Positions 28,608 to 37,266 of a stretch of DNA of 64,000 bases are shown piece after piece; position 1 is the stretch's first letter; every line of letters begins with the position of its first letter. The DNA comes from Marinobacter panjinensis (GTDB lineage Bacteria > Pseudomonadota > Gammaproteobacteria > Pseudomonadales > Oleiphilaceae), in assembly GCF_005298175.1 (NCBI RefSeq), contig NZ_SZYH01000003.1:62001-126000 (forward strand), read 5' to 3'. The position numbers were made by a program, and so were the translations under genes. The notes under the pieces were generated by a model that did no database searches, was not told the DNA's origin, and worked only from the letters and a program-made list of their open reading frames with translations.

Positions 28608-29582
28608 TCAATCCCGGCTTACTGGATCCGGGTGATTGACTACACACCGGAAACCGTTCGTTGAAGAATCAAGGGGAACACCACCTCGATTAAAAACGGT
28701 ACCGGTTCCTCCTGTATGATCGCCATGTCCGGCCCAATCGCGCACCACCTTTTGCGGATCCTCGGGAGCTGGAGGGGCCGAAGGTCCTTCGGGATTGTGT
28801 TTGGAGGCATGCTGATAAAAATCCTCTTGATACCAGTCACGGGTCCATTCAGCGACATTGCCGGTCATATCATATAAACCTAAAGGGTTCGGAGGATAAC
28901 TGCCGACCGGTCTTCGTTCCGTCCTGTTTGACGAATGAGATAAGGCATTTCCTGTCGGGGGGATAGATGGATCAATGTATTCAATCGGCCTTCGAAGGTA
29001 AGGGTCTTTTTCTATCTCTCCCGTATTGGTTGCGTAAGCAACATTTTTCCCTCGGCTACGAGCTGCATATTCCCACTGTGACTCTGTTGGGAGTGAAATA
29101 GGTAGCCCCAACTTCTCCCCAAGCCACTGACAGTAACCTTCAGCTTCGCCATAATTTGGCGCTTTCGCTGGCTTGAGGCGGTAATTTGGCGACAACGGGT
29201 CTTCGTCACTACGAACGTCCCGTATTGAAGAACTCGGCTCTTCTCGGAACTGGACATATTGCTCTGCGCGTTCCACGTCCCTTAGGTAGATAAGGAATTC
29301 ATGCCAGGTTGTTTCGTAGCGCCCAATCGAGTAGCTGTCGAGTGTCACCTCGATGGCTGGCTTGTTATCGTCTTTTAGTACTGTGTAGTAACGCCCGTCC
29401 GGCTTACCAACATCACCCAAAAGGAACGAACCACCCTTTACATATACCAGATTATTCTGAGCCGCCTGAACAACCTGTTCCAGTTCTTCAGAAGTCGGTT
29501 TCGGGAGCTCTGAAGACGAACAGCCACTGATCAACAAAGCAATTATCCCTAATCCGCAAAACACTCGCTTTCCACCTGGCAT
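28608..29582 (-). CDS. SUMF1/FGE-like domain lipoprotein (T6SS-associated, possible immunity protein)
   Basis: From the ATG at 29582 the product is 324 residues. It has a lipoprotein signal ending at C21 (ALLISGC) and a formylglycine-generating-enzyme/sulfatase-modifying-factor type domain (about 40-320): VKGGSFLLGDVG, SIGRYETTWHEFLIYL, LPTESQWEYAAR, GLYDMTGNVAEWTRDWY and NRGGVP ... NGFRCV. GGGAG with 6-base spacing favours this ATG. Upstream in-frame ATGs at 29600 (TGATG overlap with the LysM gene) and 29624 are alternatives. A membrane-anchored SUMF1-fold protein next to a T6SS cargo gene is a plausible immunity or accessory protein; enzymatic activity is not established. Confidence 0.85.
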   Translation of the reverse strand: MPGGKRVFCGLGIIALLISGCSSSELPKPTSEELEQVVQAAQNNLVYVKGGSFLLGDVGKPDGRYYTVLKDDNKPAIEVTLDSYSIGRYETTWHEFLIYLRDVERAEQYVQFREEPSSSIRDVRSDEDPLSPNYRLKPAKAPNYGEAEGYCQWLGEKLGLPISLPTESQWEYAARSRGKNVAYATNTGEIEKDPYLRRPIEYIDPSIPPTGNALSHSSNRTERRPVGSYPPNPLGLYDMTGNVAEWTRDWYQEDFYQHASKHNPEGPSAPPAPEDPQKVVRDWAGHGDHTGGTGTVFNRGGVPLDSSTNGFRCVVNHPDPVSRD

Positions 29583-29599
29583 CTCTAGCTCCCGAATCA

Positions 29600-31747
29600 T
29601 CAGACGATTCCCGAAATTCTGCACGCACCGTGAGGATCATGCCTGACAACCTGCTCCAGATCTGCCGTCTTGAACTCCAGTGCGCGTTTATATAATTGAT
29701 ACCGGTGCTGATTGAACCCGATAAATCGAAAAACACCTTCCACATTGCGGTCAAAAGTTTGTGGCTCTGCGCGCCCCTCCGCATTTATTCGCTTCATGGT
29801 CTCTTCGAAGTCCCGCCAGGCCTGAAACGAGGCCAATATTTCTGCCACCGCCCTGACCTTCGTTCTTGTCCCGTCGCCCAACTGAGGCGTCAACCAGAAG
29901 TCAGCCATCAGCGCATGCAGGATGGCGCCTTTCACCTCAGGAGGAGAGTGATAGAACACGCTTTCGCTTAGTTTTTCCATGTCCGCAAGAACGTTTTTTG
30001 CAAGTGCCAGCCCTCGGCGCTCCTTCAGAAAAGCCTCTACCTGATTCCCGAAAAAACCGTTTTCGGAGTCGATGAAGTCTTGCCAAAAATGATTAATAAC
30101 CACAGATGCAGTCTCCGCAGCCTGGCCAATAGCAACTGCATGGCTTATGCCCTGTGCCAACGCAAACACTGACACTTTCTTGTACCAACCAAACGCGTCA
30201 GTGTCCTGATCGAAAAGCTCAAGATATCTATAATCTGAATCTCCAAGTGCTTTGTAAACAAAGTGAATCATTTCCAGAGTATTCTGGACATCCACTTCCA
30301 ACAAAAAATTGCCCGACGGACCAACTCCAAGTACAAGGCCAGCGTGGAGATTGAAGTAAAACTTCCCTGTTGCTTGGTTATATTCAAGCCTTAGTTCGCC
30401 CTCAACCCCGACACCTGCGGCAGCCTCTACCTTTTTTCCGATCTGACACAAGGGTTTCCAGTCCGAATGAGTAGCAAGGGTATCAACCCACAATAAGGAT
30501 CCAGCGACCTCGCAACCTCCTCTCACTCCCGCAAATACATTAGCTTCCAGGTTTGCACCCTGGCCGTGCTCGCGGGCAGCAATCCCTTTTAGCGTCGGAA
30601 GCCCCTGCGTGCTGTCAACATGGACATTCGCAGCGAGTAAAGCAGAGGCACCGGCGAATCCGGTAGCACTGATAGCCATTCGAGCCTGGAAATGGCCCAA
30701 GGAGGTGTACGTCCGCTCCCCGTCCCAACCACCAACTCTGTAATAGATGCGAATTTCAGAGCAGTTGTTAGTAGGGAACGCCTGTTCAATCGAGGCTTTG
30801 CCTTCCAGCAGGCTAAACTGGGCTTCTGCTTTACCCTGGAAATGGACCTTGCCGCTACGGGGGTTAAATTCACCCGAAGCGCTTGAGCCTGCGGCAAAGC
30901 GCATGAATTGGGCTTCAGCAGATGCATCGAAACCGGTACGGTCGCGGTTTTCCTGCTGCGCCTGCTCATCACCCCAAATCGACCAGCTAACCTCATCATA
31001 ATATTGATTCAAAGCGAGAACGACTGGGTTATCGGCATCCGGACTCCAGGACATGTTGAACTTGATGTTCAGTTCGCTCTCAATAGCCTCACGGAGTTTT
31101 TCTGGGTCCACGCCCTCACGACTCAGCCAACCTTTACTCCGCTTCCTGTCGCGGGCTCCCATGGGGTAGCGTCGAACGTGATTCGCGATTTTTTCGGACC
31201 TGACGTATGTGTAGTGATTCCCTCCCGCAAGCCGTTTGATTTCTGTAAGCGGTGGGGTGCTCTGCACCCCTTGTGGAATGACCTCTCGACTGACAAGCTC
31301 CCAAACCAGGATATCCTTGCGCTCCTGGACAGGGGAAAGCACCTTTCCCTCCGCATCAGAAGGCCGTTCCTTACTACCCTGATTTTCTTCAGCAAGAGTG
31401 TCCAGATCGCGGTAATACTCGTTTAGCGGGCCGCAGACAAACTCTTCCTCGGCCTCCAGTTCTGTCAATTCGTCCTCAGTCAAAAGGATAAGTTCATCGC
31501 TGCCAGTGACGTGAACAACTTCTGCAATTTTGTCGCCGCATGGAGCATCTTCCACCACTTGGGCAGGTTCACAGCTGGAAGTAATCAATTCATTGGCGGC
31601 GGGCACATTTATAGTCTGGCCAGGAAAAATTCGATTCGGATCCTGAATTTCCGGGTTCAAATTCAGCACACGCGCCAGGCTGGCGCGGTGGCGTTGGGCG
31701 ATAGCGCTCAATGTATCGCCGGAGTGGACTTCATAGGCCTCAGGCAT
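29600..31747 (-). CDS. LysM-domain protein, candidate T6SS effector
   Basis: The 715-residue product begins with a LysM module (about 3-50, YEVHSGDTLSAIAQRH ... IFPGQTINVP), which binds peptidoglycan glycan strands. No signal peptide precedes it, consistent with delivery by VgrG rather than Sec. The middle (about 250-480) is Gly/Ala rich with alternating polar stretches (GVGVEGELRLEYN, LHAGLVLGVGP). The C-terminal third is helical. I recognise no catalytic motif. Its start overlaps the DUF4123 gene stop by one base (TGATG). DUF4123 proteins are adaptors that load the adjacent effector onto VgrG, so this is the likely cargo. Base composition looks more A+T rich than the flanking housekeeping genes. 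Confidence 0.75.
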   Translation of the reverse strand: MPEAYEVHSGDTLSAIAQRHRASLARVLNLNPEIQDPNRIFPGQTINVPAANELITSSCEPAQVVEDAPCGDKIAEVVHVTGSDELILLTEDELTELEAEEEFVCGPLNEYYRDLDTLAEENQGSKERPSDAEGKVLSPVQERKDILVWELVSREVIPQGVQSTPPLTEIKRLAGGNHYTYVRSEKIANHVRRYPMGARDRKRSKGWLSREGVDPEKLREAIESELNIKFNMSWSPDADNPVVLALNQYYDEVSWSIWGDEQAQQENRDRTGFDASAEAQFMRFAAGSSASGEFNPRSGKVHFQGKAEAQFSLLEGKASIEQAFPTNNCSEIRIYYRVGGWDGERTYTSLGHFQARMAISATGFAGASALLAANVHVDSTQGLPTLKGIAAREHGQGANLEANVFAGVRGGCEVAGSLLWVDTLATHSDWKPLCQIGKKVEAAAGVGVEGELRLEYNQATGKFYFNLHAGLVLGVGPSGNFLLEVDVQNTLEMIHFVYKALGDSDYRYLELFDQDTDAFGWYKKVSVFALAQGISHAVAIGQAAETASVVINHFWQDFIDSENGFFGNQVEAFLKERRGLALAKNVLADMEKLSESVFYHSPPEVKGAILHALMADFWLTPQLGDGTRTKVRAVAEILASFQAWRDFEETMKRINAEGRAEPQTFDRNVEGVFRFIGFNQHRYQLYKRALEFKTADLEQVVRHDPHGACRISGIV

Positions 31748-32559
31748 CAGACACCTCCCTGTGTCAGCATTCTGTCCAGCTCCGCCAATCGGTCAGTGGC
31801 AGAGCGATGGGTATCACCAAGAATTTCTTTGACAACCGGCAGCTCCATGCGATCTTTAAATCGCACAAAGAGCTCTACATAGCCTGCTATATTGGCTTCT
31901 GACGCGAAAGCGAAGCCTTGTGCTTTCTCAACGAGGCCGGCGAGCTGTTCAGACTGCCCCTCACTATCTGAAAGACCAAGCGATCTTGCGAGACGCCTCA
32001 GGAACGCTCGGTGCTTCTCCTGGCCCAAAGCATCCAGATGGTTTTGCTGTAAATGAAACCATCCTTCGTCCTCAGCCACTTTTGCATCACTCACCTCAGA
32101 TAGATTGGCTGACATCCATCCTTTTTCCTGATCAAAGTAGCGCCAGCTTCCAACCGGCCCACTAAACGCGGCTATTTCTTGAGGGGTAAAAACTGAAAGT
32201 AGCATCCGGATCTGACCAGGCACGTAAAATCGAAGGTACGCGACGGTTCCATCAGGTATGCGCACGCTCAGAAGGCTTCGGAAATGATCGGCTAGTTTTT
32301 CCGGCCCGCAATCAGCCTCCACAACGATTCCATTCGATCGCCAGAACTCTTGGTTATCCCAAAGCCGCGTGTATTCAGACGGCTTTATCAAGCAAGGACT
32401 TACTTCTAGAGCCGATTGGTGACGAGTGCCCCTGTAAAGCATGTCCACTGAGGGGCTATCGTCATACCTGTAGGCGATCTTCAGGGCATCCAGCAGCGCG
32501 CCATCCAACAACAAATAGGATTGCCCGGAATCAAGCATTTCAATACCTGAAGCTTCCAT
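31747..32559 (-). CDS. DUF4123 T6SS effector adaptor (Tap/TEC family)
   Basis: From the ATG at 32559 the product is 270 residues and has a DUF4123-type N-terminus (SYLLLDGALLDALKIAYRYDD) with the conserved LRFYVPGQIRMLL and FSGPVGSWRYFD segments in the middle and a helical C-terminal part. GAGGAG lies about 10 bases upstream, and the start follows the vgrG stop by a single base. A frame extending to 32622 would overlap vgrG and is less likely. Family members (Tap-1/TEC) attach effectors to VgrG tips and are not secreted. Confidence 0.88.
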   Translation of the reverse strand: MEASGIEMLDSGQSYLLLDGALLDALKIAYRYDDSPSVDMLYRGTRHQSALEVSPCLIKPSEYTRLWDNQEFWRSNGIVVEADCGPEKLADHFRSLLSVRIPDGTVAYLRFYVPGQIRMLLSVFTPQEIAAFSGPVGSWRYFDQEKGWMSANLSEVSDAKVAEDEGWFHLQQNHLDALGQEKHRAFLRRLARSLGLSDSEGQSEQLAGLVEKAQGFAFASEANIAGYVELFVRFKDRMELPVVKEILGDTHRSATDRLAELDRMLTQGGV

Positions 32560-32560
32560 T

Positions 32561-34684
32561 TCAGACACTCTCCTCGCATGCGCACCTCGCGGCAGCACAA
32601 GAACCGTCGGGTTGGCGACCACATTGTCTGCTTAAAGTTGCATCTTTGCGTGCCACGCTGACCAACTTCGAAATCGGACTCGGACGAAAATCCGAGACCG
32701 GTCGCCTCGAGTCCCTAGCAAGAGTGGCGGGGCTAAACGGCGTCTTTGAATCCGCCAACGCAACTTCTGGCAAATCCGGCATCTGCGCCGAGACCCCACT
32801 CCCACTCCCCGGCCCACCACCCGAATTCATCTTCACCATCGGCCCTGAAACAGTCACACCACTGGGATCAACCTTCACAAAACTGCCGCCGGCCTTCAGC
32901 GTCACTTCGGCACCCGCTTCGATGACGATTTTCATGCCGGCCTTGTGGTGGATCTCGCTGCCGGCTTCAATGAGTTGGTTCTTGCCCTGTTTGCTGTGGT
33001 GGCTGCCGTTGACGGTGAGGCTGGCATCGCCGTTGATGGATTCGCGCTTTTCACCAGCCACGGTAGCGTGGTCATTACCCTTGATGTGACTGAACTGGTT
33101 GCTCTCCACCGTTCGGTGGCTGTCATTTTTGATGACCTCGGTGCGGTTGTTTCCCGTCAGCAGGTCCAGGTCTTTCTGGGCGTGGATATAGATCTGTTCT
33201 TGGCCCGCTTCGTCTTCAAACCTCAGTTCGTTGCTGCCCTCACCCTTGTGGGTCTGGGTTTTCAGCGTGGTGCGTGTCTTGTGTTCCGGCAGCGCATAGG
33301 GCGGTGTGTTGGTGGCGTGGTAGGTGCGGCCAGTAATAATCGGCTGGTCCGGGTCGCCATCGAGGAAGGAGACGATGACCTCGTGGCCGATTCTCGGGAG
33401 TGCCATGAAGCCGTACTGGCCGCCAGCCCAGCCCTGGCTGACTCGTAGCCAGGCGCTGGAATGTTCATCATTCCTTGAGTAGCGATCCCAGGGGAATCTT
33501 ACTTTTACCCTGCCGTGTTCATCGCAGTGAATCTCTTCCCCGTCGGGGCCGGTGACGATGGCAATCTGGGGGCCGTCCATCAATGGGCGGTGTTCCACTT
33601 GAGGGCGCCAGGTGCGGTCCGCGGGAATGGCGTTGAAGGCGTTGTGGTAGGTGGTGCCACTACCGCCACTTTCTTCTTCCAGAGCCTGGGGCTGGTTGCC
33701 GGTGTGGGTGATGCTGGTGAACAGCCATTCCCGGTTCAGGGCCTGGTTGTCGTGTTCGGTGAGCTCGACTTTGGCGCCCACGGTGAAGTCCGGGCGGTTG
33801 CTCTGGCCGTTGGCGGTGGCGGCGTCGTTTCTCAGGGCGTCCAGGCGGCTTTCGGTGAACGGCTGGCCACTGGCGTCGGCCTTGAAGCGGCCGGGGTAGT
33901 CGTAGTGCTGGTAGTCTTCGCGCTGGGCGTCCAGCTTATCGGCCTGCTGTTCGTGCATTAACGCGTAAGCCGGGTTCTTAAAGGTGTAGTCCTTCATGGC
34001 CACAGAGGCGGCTTTGATGCGTTCCCGATAGCTGAACTGGAAGACGGCGCTCTGGCGGCTGCTGCCGCCGGCCTTGCCGTTGTATTCCACCGGGTCGAGC
34101 CTGGGGGCGTCGCCGTGGTGGTCTGCGATGATCAGGGCGGGTTGGTCATTGCCTTCTACATCGCCATGGTTATACCGGTAGTGCCAGCCCTCTTCGGCAG
34201 ACAGTCGTTCGATAAAGGCCAGGTCGCTTTCCTGGTGCTGGACGCAGTATTCCCGTTCTTCGGGGGTGCGTTTCAGGTCAAACACGGTATCGATGATGCC
34301 CCGCTCTTCGAGCAGGGTGCGCACGATGGCGTCGGTGCTCTGGGTCTGGAAGATGCGGCTGTTGTGCATCAGGCCCAGGCGCCACAGCGGAGGCTGGACG
34401 ATGACTTCGTAGCGGGTACGGCGGTGGCCGGAGTCGCCCCGGGCGAATTCGTTGACCACACCGTGGAAGCGCCGCAGAGGCACGCCATCCTGCCAGACCA
34501 CCAGCTCCACGGGCTGCTCCAGCACTTCTTCGGGTGCAATAGTCGGCGAGGTACTGGCCAGTTCCAGCTTGCAGTGGCATAGCGTCGAAACGGTTTCGGT
34601 CAGTTCAAAACGGACGACCGCGAACAGGTCTTTGGGGAGTTGGCCAAGGGTGGCCGTGAACTGCAGTCCGGTTGCCTGGGGCAT
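32561..34684 (-). CDS. vgrG: Type VI secretion tip protein VgrG
   Basis: Spike protein of the T6SS needle, phage gp27/gp5-like. The 707-residue product has the gp27-like N-terminal part (FELTETVSTLCHCKLEL, the GVVNEFARG segment and HYRYNHGD), the OB-fold region (GPQIAIVTGPDGEEIHCDEHGRVKVRFPWDR), RVSQGWAGGQYGFMALPRIGHEV, and a beta-helix needle (about 500-620). The end carries an unusual tail of about 35 residues with several cysteines (CGRQPDGSCAAARCACEE). It heads a four-gene module with no T6SS core genes in view, an orphan vgrG island. Confidence 0.96.
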   Translation of the reverse strand: MPQATGLQFTATLGQLPKDLFAVVRFELTETVSTLCHCKLELASTSPTIAPEEVLEQPVELVVWQDGVPLRRFHGVVNEFARGDSGHRRTRYEVIVQPPLWRLGLMHNSRIFQTQSTDAIVRTLLEERGIIDTVFDLKRTPEEREYCVQHQESDLAFIERLSAEEGWHYRYNHGDVEGNDQPALIIADHHGDAPRLDPVEYNGKAGGSSRQSAVFQFSYRERIKAASVAMKDYTFKNPAYALMHEQQADKLDAQREDYQHYDYPGRFKADASGQPFTESRLDALRNDAATANGQSNRPDFTVGAKVELTEHDNQALNREWLFTSITHTGNQPQALEEESGGSGTTYHNAFNAIPADRTWRPQVEHRPLMDGPQIAIVTGPDGEEIHCDEHGRVKVRFPWDRYSRNDEHSSAWLRVSQGWAGGQYGFMALPRIGHEVIVSFLDGDPDQPIITGRTYHATNTPPYALPEHKTRTTLKTQTHKGEGSNELRFEDEAGQEQIYIHAQKDLDLLTGNNRTEVIKNDSHRTVESNQFSHIKGNDHATVAGEKRESINGDASLTVNGSHHSKQGKNQLIEAGSEIHHKAGMKIVIEAGAEVTLKAGGSFVKVDPSGVTVSGPMVKMNSGGGPGSGSGVSAQMPDLPEVALADSKTPFSPATLARDSRRPVSDFRPSPISKLVSVARKDATLSRQCGRQPDGSCAAARCACEESV

Positions 34685-34794
34685 GTCTTCGATCCCTGAA
34701 GATGTGAATGACTTCCGCTCATCCTGAGCGAAGCCGGAATTATATACGCAAAATGGCCGGCATTAACAGGTTGATCAGGGTTTCAAAAAAACCG

Positions 34795-35601
34795 CTAATA
34801 GCCGGTACTGTTGCTGTCCAGATCGAATACGAAATCCGTCGCCCTGCTCACTTCGGTGGAAAACTCGCCCGAAGGCAGCAACTCAAACCAGCGGTAACCC
34901 GGCGCTTTGTCTTCCACTGAAAACTCCACCGAACCGGCCGTGAACTGTATGCAGGTGGACGGTGTGGCCAGCAGATGAACTCCTTTGCGGGTTTGCTCCA
35001 GCTCCTGGTGAATATGCCCCCAGAGTACGATTTTTACTTGCGAAAAGCGGTCAATAACTTGCCAGAAGGCATCGCGATTGCGCAGTCCGATCGGCGACAT
35101 CCATTCGGTATCAATGTCTATGGGATGATGATGAAGGGCAACCAACGCCGGGGTGCCGGGGTTCTGGCTGAGAGCCTCTTCGAGGAAGGCCAGTTCCGAT
35201 TCCGCCAGCTCGCCAAACACCTTTCCGGGAACCGAGGTATCCAGCAAGATAAACTGCCAACCGCCCTGAATAATATGGCGCCGGTCCGCCTGACTTTCGG
35301 AGGCAATCCGGGCCAGCAATGGAGAGTCATCATGGTTACCTGCCATCCAGGCAGAGGGGCAACGAAACACCTTCAGCTTGTCACCAAAAAGCCGGTAGGC
35401 TTCTTCGGTAGCGTCCTGGGCGATGTCTCCGGTGGCAAGAATAAGATCCGGCTGGCCATGATCGTGAAGCACCTGCTCGATGACAGCATCCAGACTGTCT
35501 CTGGTATTGACGCCCAGCAGTTCGCCGCCCGGATCGGACATCAGGTGCGGGTCGGTCAGTTGTAGCACCCGAAGGGCACGCTGGTTGTCATTCTCTGTCA
35601 T
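34795..35601 (-). CDS. cpdA: 3',5'-cyclic-AMP phosphodiesterase CpdA
   Basis: Class III calcineurin-like phosphodiesterase that lowers cAMP in the cytosol. The 268-residue product has the full metallophosphoesterase motif set: LTDPHL, TGDIAQD, GNHD, LHHHP and GHIHQE. It is last in the row nudF, DUF1249, cpdA, as in E. coli and Pseudomonas, although 196 bases separate it from the DUF1249 gene. That gap holds nothing I recognise. Confidence 0.95.
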   Translation of the reverse strand: MTENDNQRALRVLQLTDPHLMSDPGGELLGVNTRDSLDAVIEQVLHDHGQPDLILATGDIAQDATEEAYRLFGDKLKVFRCPSAWMAGNHDDSPLLARIASESQADRRHIIQGGWQFILLDTSVPGKVFGELAESELAFLEEALSQNPGTPALVALHHHPIDIDTEWMSPIGLRNRDAFWQVIDRFSQVKIVLWGHIHQELEQTRKGVHLLATPSTCIQFTAGSVEFSVEDKAPGYRWFELLPSGEFSTEVSRATDFVFDLDSNSTGY

Positions 35602-35797
35602 GGCGCTCGTGTTTCTTGCGTTTTCGCAACACTCACTGGTGATGCAGGCATATTGGCAGACTATTCAGTTTCTACGACTGCATCCGGAATATTCATCACA
35701 TTCTGTTCAGGCTTTTGGACACAATTGCCTGTTTTGACAACTCTCGCACACTCTACGGCGCACTCTATGCCAATAACTGCGAGGCAGACATACAACC

Positions 35798-36283
35798 TTA
35801 GTCCACGCCTTCCCCGGCGGACCAGGCGGCGTGTTCCATGGGCAGGTGACCAAATCGCAGGCAGTAGTCCAGCCAGTCGGCCAAGAAGCTGTTGACCTGC
35901 ACCTTCTCGTCCGGGTGGTGCATAAACCGGTTGGGGTAGTCATTCACCGGAGCGATGTGCCGGTCGCGGTAACAGCTGATCACCTCTGCCATGTTGGCAT
36001 CGTGATAAACCCGCACGGTCAGCTGGGGATTGTTCAGCCAGCGCCCGGAGTTGTGCACCTGCTCCAGCAGCAGGGTTTCGGTAAACTTTGTAGTTTGCAG
36101 CACTTCGATGCGCACCCGGCCCAGGTACTGGTCCTCACGGTGAAGCTCGAATTCGCAAACCGGCTGGCCTTTGGCCTCCAGCTTCCGCAATCGGTGAAGC
36201 CGCATGTAGTTACCATCACACAGCGCGCCGAAACGTCGTAAATCCGGTACATAGCGCCGGGGTTTCATCACCCATTCTGTCAT
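35798..36283 (-). CDS. DUF1249 family protein (YqiB-like)
   Basis: The 161-residue product matches the YqiB/DUF1249 family: YVPDLRRFGALCDGNYMRLHRL at the start, then VRVYHDANMAEVISCYRDRHI and PNRFMHHPDEKVQVNSFLADWLDYCLRFGH near the end. Function is unknown. It starts one base after the nudF stop, so the two are co-translated. The family is a fixed neighbour of nudF and cpdA in gammaproteobacteria. Confidence 0.9.
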   Translation of the reverse strand: MTEWVMKPRRYVPDLRRFGALCDGNYMRLHRLRKLEAKGQPVCEFELHREDQYLGRVRIEVLQTTKFTETLLLEQVHNSGRWLNNPQLTVRVYHDANMAEVISCYRDRHIAPVNDYPNRFMHHPDEKVQVNSFLADWLDYCLRFGHLPMEHAAWSAGEGVD

Positions 36284-36284
36284 A

Positions 36285-36902
36285 TCAGCTCCAACCTTCC
36301 CGCAATCGCGGGCGATTCAACTGCAACCACTGCAGCGCGATAATCGCTGCGGCGTTATTGATACGTCCATCATAAATCATTGCGATGGCTTCGTCGGCGC
36401 TGAATACGTGGGCACGGATATCTTCGTGTTCATGCTCCATGCCAAACAGGCCACCGGCGGATTCGGTGCTGATACGACCACAGTACAGATGAATCAGTTC
36501 CGTGCTTCCGCCGGGCGAGACCAGGTAGTCGCAGATTTTCTCCAGCGGTTTGAACGTCAGTCCGGCCTCTTCCTGGCCTTCCCGCTGGGCCACTTCTTCT
36601 GGCGACTCGCCGTCTTCGTTCATACCGGCGACGAGCTCAAGCAACCAGGGAGACTGATCACGGCCAAGGGCGCCAAGGCGGAATTGTTCCAGAAGAACGA
36701 CTTCGTCCCGGTCAGGGTCGTAGGGTAATACGCAGGTGGCATCGCCGCGGATGAAGAGTTCGCGGGTGAAGGTGGGCATTTCCCTGCCGTCAAAGCGCGG
36801 GTGGGTCAGCCAGAGCTTGTCCATACGGAAGAAGCCCTGGAAGACGGTTTCGCGTTTTTCGACTTTTACGTCGCTGTCTTTGAACTGGAACGGCTCAGTC
36901 AT
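36285..36902 (-). CDS. nudF: ADP-ribose pyrophosphatase NudF
   Basis: Nudix hydrolase that splits ADP-ribose to AMP and ribose 5-phosphate. The 205-residue product has a Nudix box (AGMNEDGESPEEVAQREGQEEAGL, near 92-115, with one residue fewer before the first Glu than shown by some relatives) and the family's N-terminal beta-strand region (ETVFQGFFRMDKLWLTHPRFDG). It begins the nudF-DUF1249-cpdA row. Confidence 0.93.
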   Translation of the reverse strand: MTEPFQFKDSDVKVEKRETVFQGFFRMDKLWLTHPRFDGREMPTFTRELFIRGDATCVLPYDPDRDEVVLLEQFRLGALGRDQSPWLLELVAGMNEDGESPEEVAQREGQEEAGLTFKPLEKICDYLVSPGGSTELIHLYCGRISTESAGGLFGMEHEHEDIRAHVFSADEAIAMIYDGRINNAAAIIALQWLQLNRPRLREGWS

Positions 36903-37011
36903 ATCAGATTTCAGATCCGTTTTTGAGAACGATTCTGAACGATAGCCGGTGTTTCAGTTTGGGTGCAAGCCTTGTGTTTCTACTTCTCGGCAATCGGGCC
37001 TTGGTGCAGGA

Positions 37012-37118
37012 CAGTCACTGGGACCTTCCTCCCAAAACACGCTCAAGCCCGTCCATGGGGCGCTTGGGCTCCGCCATCCTGGCTCCGCACAGTTTTGGGA
37101 GGAAGGTCCCAATGACTG
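37012..37118 (-). repeat. Large structured intergenic repeat, copy A2 (inverted)
   Basis: Arms at 37012-37038 and 37092-37118 (27 bases) pair with one imperfect position, which is G-U compatible on the minus strand. Read on the minus strand the core is CTGTGCGGAGCCAGGATGG, then CGGAGCCCAAGC, matching the cores at 24500 and 37267. The inner small hairpin is CAAGC / GCTTG here, against CGAGACG / CGTCTCG in copy A3. Confidence 0.85.
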
Positions 37119-37147
37119 CCCCGAAAATAAATGCGGGCCGCAACGTG

Positions 37148-37234
37148 GTAGGCCGGATTAGCAAAGCGTAATCCGACACTGTGTGAGCGATCGATGCCAT
37201 TTGTCGGATTACGGCTTCGCCTAATCCGACCTAC
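37148..37234. repeat. Inverted pair of REP-like repeats
   Basis: GTAGGCCGGATTAG...GTAATCCGACA at 37148-37178 is followed after 23 bases by its inverted counterpart at 37202-37234 (TGTCGGATTACGG...CTAATCCGACCTAC). Each half can form its own hairpin, and the two halves together can form a longer one. This doublet arrangement is typical of REP elements mobilised by REP-associated transposases. Confidence 0.75.
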
Positions 37235-37266
37235 GCCCGAACCGAGCGATTGTGCCAAAGCCTGAT

